From JANRIC01 sp033765345 (GTDB taxonomy: Bacteria; Bacteroidota; Bacteroidia; Cytophagales; Microscillaceae): 35,332 nucleotides of DNA. Location of the stretch: assembly GCA_033765345.1 (NCBI GenBank), contig JANRIC010000055.1:1-35332 (forward strand). Reading direction: 5' to 3'. Below are positions 32,946 to 35,332 of this stretch, piece after piece. Position 1 is the first letter of the stretch. Every line of letters starts with the position of its first letter. A model generated the notes under the pieces. The model worked only from the letters and a program-made list of their open reading frames with translations, ran no database searches and was not told where the DNA came from. Both the position numbers and the translations under genes were made by a program.

Positions 32946-34931
32946 TTACTCTGTAATAATCATCCGCTTGGTATCCACTTCCTGCCCATCAGCGATAAGG
33001 GCATACAGGTACATACCTGCTTTGAGCGTACCGGATTGAAGCCTGACACTGGAAGTACCTCTTTGAGTCAGGCTGATCTTCTGAATCTGTGTACCCTGCA
33101 TATCATATACAAACAAGGTAGCCTCTCCTACCCCATCCGGTAAGTGAAAGCGAATTTCGGTTTCGCGGTGGAATGGGTTCGGGGTGTTTTGATAGAGTTG
33201 GGCTTTCAGGCTGGAGTTTTGCACAGGATTAGCCCCTTGAATGGATGCTAGAGCTGCTTTGAGTTGTTTGACTTCCTCTCTCAGGGCTTGTACCTCGGTG
33301 AGTTTTTGCTCCTGCTCCTGGAATGCCGCAATCAGATAAGGAATCAACCCTACATAATCCACTGCCAGGTAACCTTCCTGAGGGTCGGCCACCATTTTAC
33401 CTGTTTCTTCGCTTTCACGCATATAATCCTTGGGATCGTGCACCAGCTCAGGGATTACCTTCCGAAGCTCCTGTGCGATGAGTCCGGCTCTTAGTCGGTC
33501 ATTACCAGTTTGTTTGAGTTGGTAAGTAACCGGACGAAGTTTGAGAATCTTATCCAGGGCAGAGGTAGAAGCAATATCGTGGATATTTTTCTTTAGGTTC
33601 AGATCAGAGCTTAAGATCAGGGAGCCTGAATAATACACATCATCCCAGGTAAAGCTGGGAGTTCCTAAATCACGTATTCCCGTAAACGTAGGTCGGAATA
33701 TCGAGTTAGTGGCCAGCTCTACCGCACCGCCATCTTCAAGAGATTCTAAACTTCCGAAGGTAACCCGAGAGCCGTCTCCTGAGTTTGTACCCACGTGTAA
33801 AGCTGTGGTGGGTGCTGCATTACCGATACCCACCTGCCCGGTTTCAGTCACCGTTAGGATGGCATTGGTGGAGGTAGCGTTGGGGCTAATGACTAGTTTG
33901 TCGCCGCCCACAGCCCAGGCATTGTCAGAGGCACCGATGTACCAAGACCCCCCTCCGACATTTGTGTTATTCAGGCGAAACTGCCAGTCGGTATCCGTGA
34001 CTTGTAATTGGGTAGTGGGTACTGTAGTACCGATGCCAATCCTCCCGATATTGTTGATAAATAAATGTATGTCATTATCAATCAATAAACTTAAATCTTG
34101 GGGAGAATTGAGGAAAGTCCTTCCGTTATTCTGTTGAATTAAAGCATAATTTTCTATTTGCGTCTGATCCAGGGCATTATTGCCAAAAAAGGCATAAGCA
34201 CCTTCGATATAAGGCCAAGGTCCGATGGTAGCATTATTGGCTCTGACCCTGCCACTTACATCCAGACGCTCCGTAGGAGTACTGCTACCGATTCCGACAT
34301 TCCCGGTGGTAGTGACACCCAGACGGTCTGCACCGTTGAGCCACAATCTCCAGTTTTGGGCATTATCCAGATAGTGATAGGCTTGTATGGCATCGTTTTG
34401 CTTATAGCCATAAAAAGGAAGCCCTCCGTTCATATAAGTTCCAGCAAACCCGTTTCCGGGTCCGTCATACTGTATACCAGTAGTTGCCGTACCGTTGATT
34501 TCCAGGGGATAAGCCGGGCTTAGTTCTCCTCCCAATCCGATATTTCCGGTGTTGGCAATAACAAAGCGTGGTGTACTAGGTCCGCTGGTGGCTGTTCCCC
34601 AGTCGGCGATTATAAAACGACCGTCATTGGGTGCATTTCCTTCGGTATAGAAGAAAAAGCTCTTCCAGACCTGCCCAAAGCCCGGACTATAGCGGGTTAC
34701 CCCAAAGCCCGGATCCTTGGTATCTCGGTCGATCTGTAGTACTGTGTTACTTCCTCGGAGTTGGAAAGGGCGCGTAGGGGTACTTATTCCAATACCTACA
34801 TTGCCATCTCGATAGATAGACCCAGTAGAAATGCCAGAGCCCAACCACTGTTGGGCAGTCAGTGGGCAAGAAATCATCAATCCTAGGCATAAAAGAGCTA
34901 GGTTCATCTTTGTTTTGAATACTTGTATCAT
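32946..34931 (-). CDS. Tail-fibre-like secreted protein: Peptidase_S74 chaperone plus T9SS sorting domain
   Basis: 661 residues. A signal peptide (about 1-26, ending TAQ; an alternative start at Met9 is possible) is followed by five repeats of the GxVGIGxxxPTxxLxV type near 43-57, 129-145, 210-225, 296-311 and 365-380, as in trimeric phage fibre-like proteins. A Peptidase_S74 intramolecular chaperone domain (about 440-535) shows SSDLNLKKNI (441-450) with the Ser used for self-cleavage, and LRAGLIAQELRKVIPELV. A coiled coil (about 538-565) precedes a T9SS type A sorting domain (about 578-661: NTPNPFHRETEIRFHLP, LKAGMYLYAL). S74 domains cleave themselves after helping trimer folding, so release of the sorting domain would have to be prevented or timed. 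Likely surface-exposed adhesin or fibre. Confidence 0.85.
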   Translation of the reverse strand: MIQVFKTKMNLALLCLGLMISCPLTAQQWLGSGISTGSIYRDGNVGIGISTPTRPFQLRGSNTVLQIDRDTKDPGFGVTRYSPGFGQVWKSFFFYTEGNAPNDGRFIIADWGTATSGPSTPRFVIANTGNIGLGGELSPAYPLEINGTATTGIQYDGPGNGFAGTYMNGGLPFYGYKQNDAIQAYHYLDNAQNWRLWLNGADRLGVTTTGNVGIGSSTPTERLDVSGRVRANNATIGPWPYIEGAYAFFGNNALDQTQIENYALIQQNNGRTFLNSPQDLSLLIDNDIHLFINNIGRIGIGTTVPTTQLQVTDTDWQFRLNNTNVGGGSWYIGASDNAWAVGGDKLVISPNATSTNAILTVTETGQVGIGNAAPTTALHVGTNSGDGSRVTFGSLESLEDGGAVELATNSIFRPTFTGIRDLGTPSFTWDDVYYSGSLILSSDLNLKKNIHDIASTSALDKILKLRPVTYQLKQTGNDRLRAGLIAQELRKVIPELVHDPKDYMRESEETGKMVADPQEGYLAVDYVGLIPYLIAAFQEQEQKLTEVQALREEVKQLKAALASIQGANPVQNSSLKAQLYQNTPNPFHRETEIRFHLPDGVGEATLFVYDMQGTQIQKISLTQRGTSSVRLQSGTLKAGMYLYALIADGQEVDTKRMIITE

Positions 34932-35332
34932 CGAATGTGAGTGTAAAAACTGCCTACTCTATTGGAGGTTTTTCGGCACGCACCTACCCTACTAAGGTTT
35001 GGGGTAAACCATGGTTTGAAAAGGCAAATCATCCTACCTTTTGTGGGTACTTGAGAAGATACTGTCTATGATGTAGATGGCAACCGGGAAGAATTTAGAT
35101 AAATTAATGAAAAAGTACCCGGTGGTTTTTATTGAGCTACAAGTTTACAAAATAATATAGACAAAAGGAAGGTCTTGCTTTAAAAATTTATAGATAGTGT
35201 TAATTTTTAACTGATAACATTAAGATTATATTGATAGGCCCAAAGTTTGAAATGTAAATTTAACATATACTCTTTTTTAGAAAAGGATAAAGTTTTGCGT
35301 ACAAATCTGCTAAACCTTTGTCTAATAGTATT
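34932..35332. other. Intergenic region at the right edge
   Basis: No coding region is supported. A 12-bp palindrome AAACCATGGTTT (35006-35017) and a pair of 8-bp inverted repeats GGGTACTT/AAGTACCC (35045-35052, 35114-35121) are present. The upstream region of the S74 gene probably holds its promoter, but no TAnnTTTG match was found. A neighbouring gene probably begins beyond the right edge. Confidence 0.5.

Noticed and set aside
35006..35017. Palindrome AAACCATGGTTT
   Set aside because: Only 12 bp, single copy and expected now and then by chance; could be an operator, but nothing supports it.
35291..35318. Promoter-like sequence (TTTTG ... AACCTTTG) near the right edge
   Set aside because: The -7 element lacks the TA of TAnnTTTG and the spacing is short; no gene start follows inside the window.

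Overview
The window is AT-rich chromosomal DNA from a member of the Bacteroidota, probably a Cytophagales-like gliding or environmental lineage. The evidence is two surface proteins ending in type IX secretion (T9SS) sorting domains, a FecI/FecR-type sigma/anti-sigma pair, a SecA without the C-terminal zinc motif, a Bacteroidota-style CcmF, and several TAnnTTTG (-7) promoter motifs in place of Shine-Dalgarno-led genes. No rRNA, tRNA, CRISPR array, integrase or intact insertion sequence was recognised.

Layout. (1) 1-429 is an intergenic stretch with a perfect 19-bp palindrome. (2) 430-2055 encodes an NFACT/RqcH-like ribosome quality control protein, divergent from a secreted alpha/beta-hydrolase with a C-terminal lectin-like domain (2221-3729). 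(3) 3827-10710 is a minus-strand peptidase region: a secreted Tricorn-type S41 protease, an AlbA_2/winged-helix protein, and a secreted M14 metallocarboxypeptidase. Nine 21-bp repeats at 7181-7369 lie between the first two and can encode a perfect coiled-coil heptad. (4) 10824-16463 is a cytochrome c maturation cluster (ccmB, ccmC, ccmD-like, ccmE, ccmF). A Wzm-type glycan-export permease gene sits 7 nt behind ccmE. (5) 16622-24170 on the plus strand carries a PKD-rich T9SS cargo protein, then the Wzt-type ATPase with a C-terminal substrate-binding domain, a methyltransferase, a GT2 glycosyltransferase, a GT11 fucosyltransferase and a second GT2. (6) 24264-28893 on the minus strand carries gmhA, a SPOR lipoprotein and secA. 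(7) 29026-32755 on the plus strand carries two unknown membrane proteins, a GreA/GreB-like factor, and a FecI/FecR pair without a neighbouring TonB receptor. (8) 32946-34931 on the minus strand is a tail-fibre-like protein with a Peptidase_S74 chaperone and a T9SS sorting domain. 34932-35332 holds no recognisable gene.

How the genes work together. The central part reads as a cell-surface glycan locus interleaved with haem export and cytochrome c assembly. Permease (13494-14309) and ATPase (19363-20565) look like two halves of one ABC exporter of O-antigen type, split across two divergent units. The ATPase is 14 nt behind a T9SS cargo gene and is followed by a methyltransferase and glycosyltransferases. 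In Porphyromonas, T9SS cargo is anchored on an LPS species (A-LPS), so a link between exported glycan and T9SS cargo anchoring is an attractive but unproven reading. No single clearly new system is proven here. The strongest candidates are this split exporter/T9SS cargo locus, the heptad minisatellite, the CxxxY-type CcmE, and the S74-T9SS fusion.
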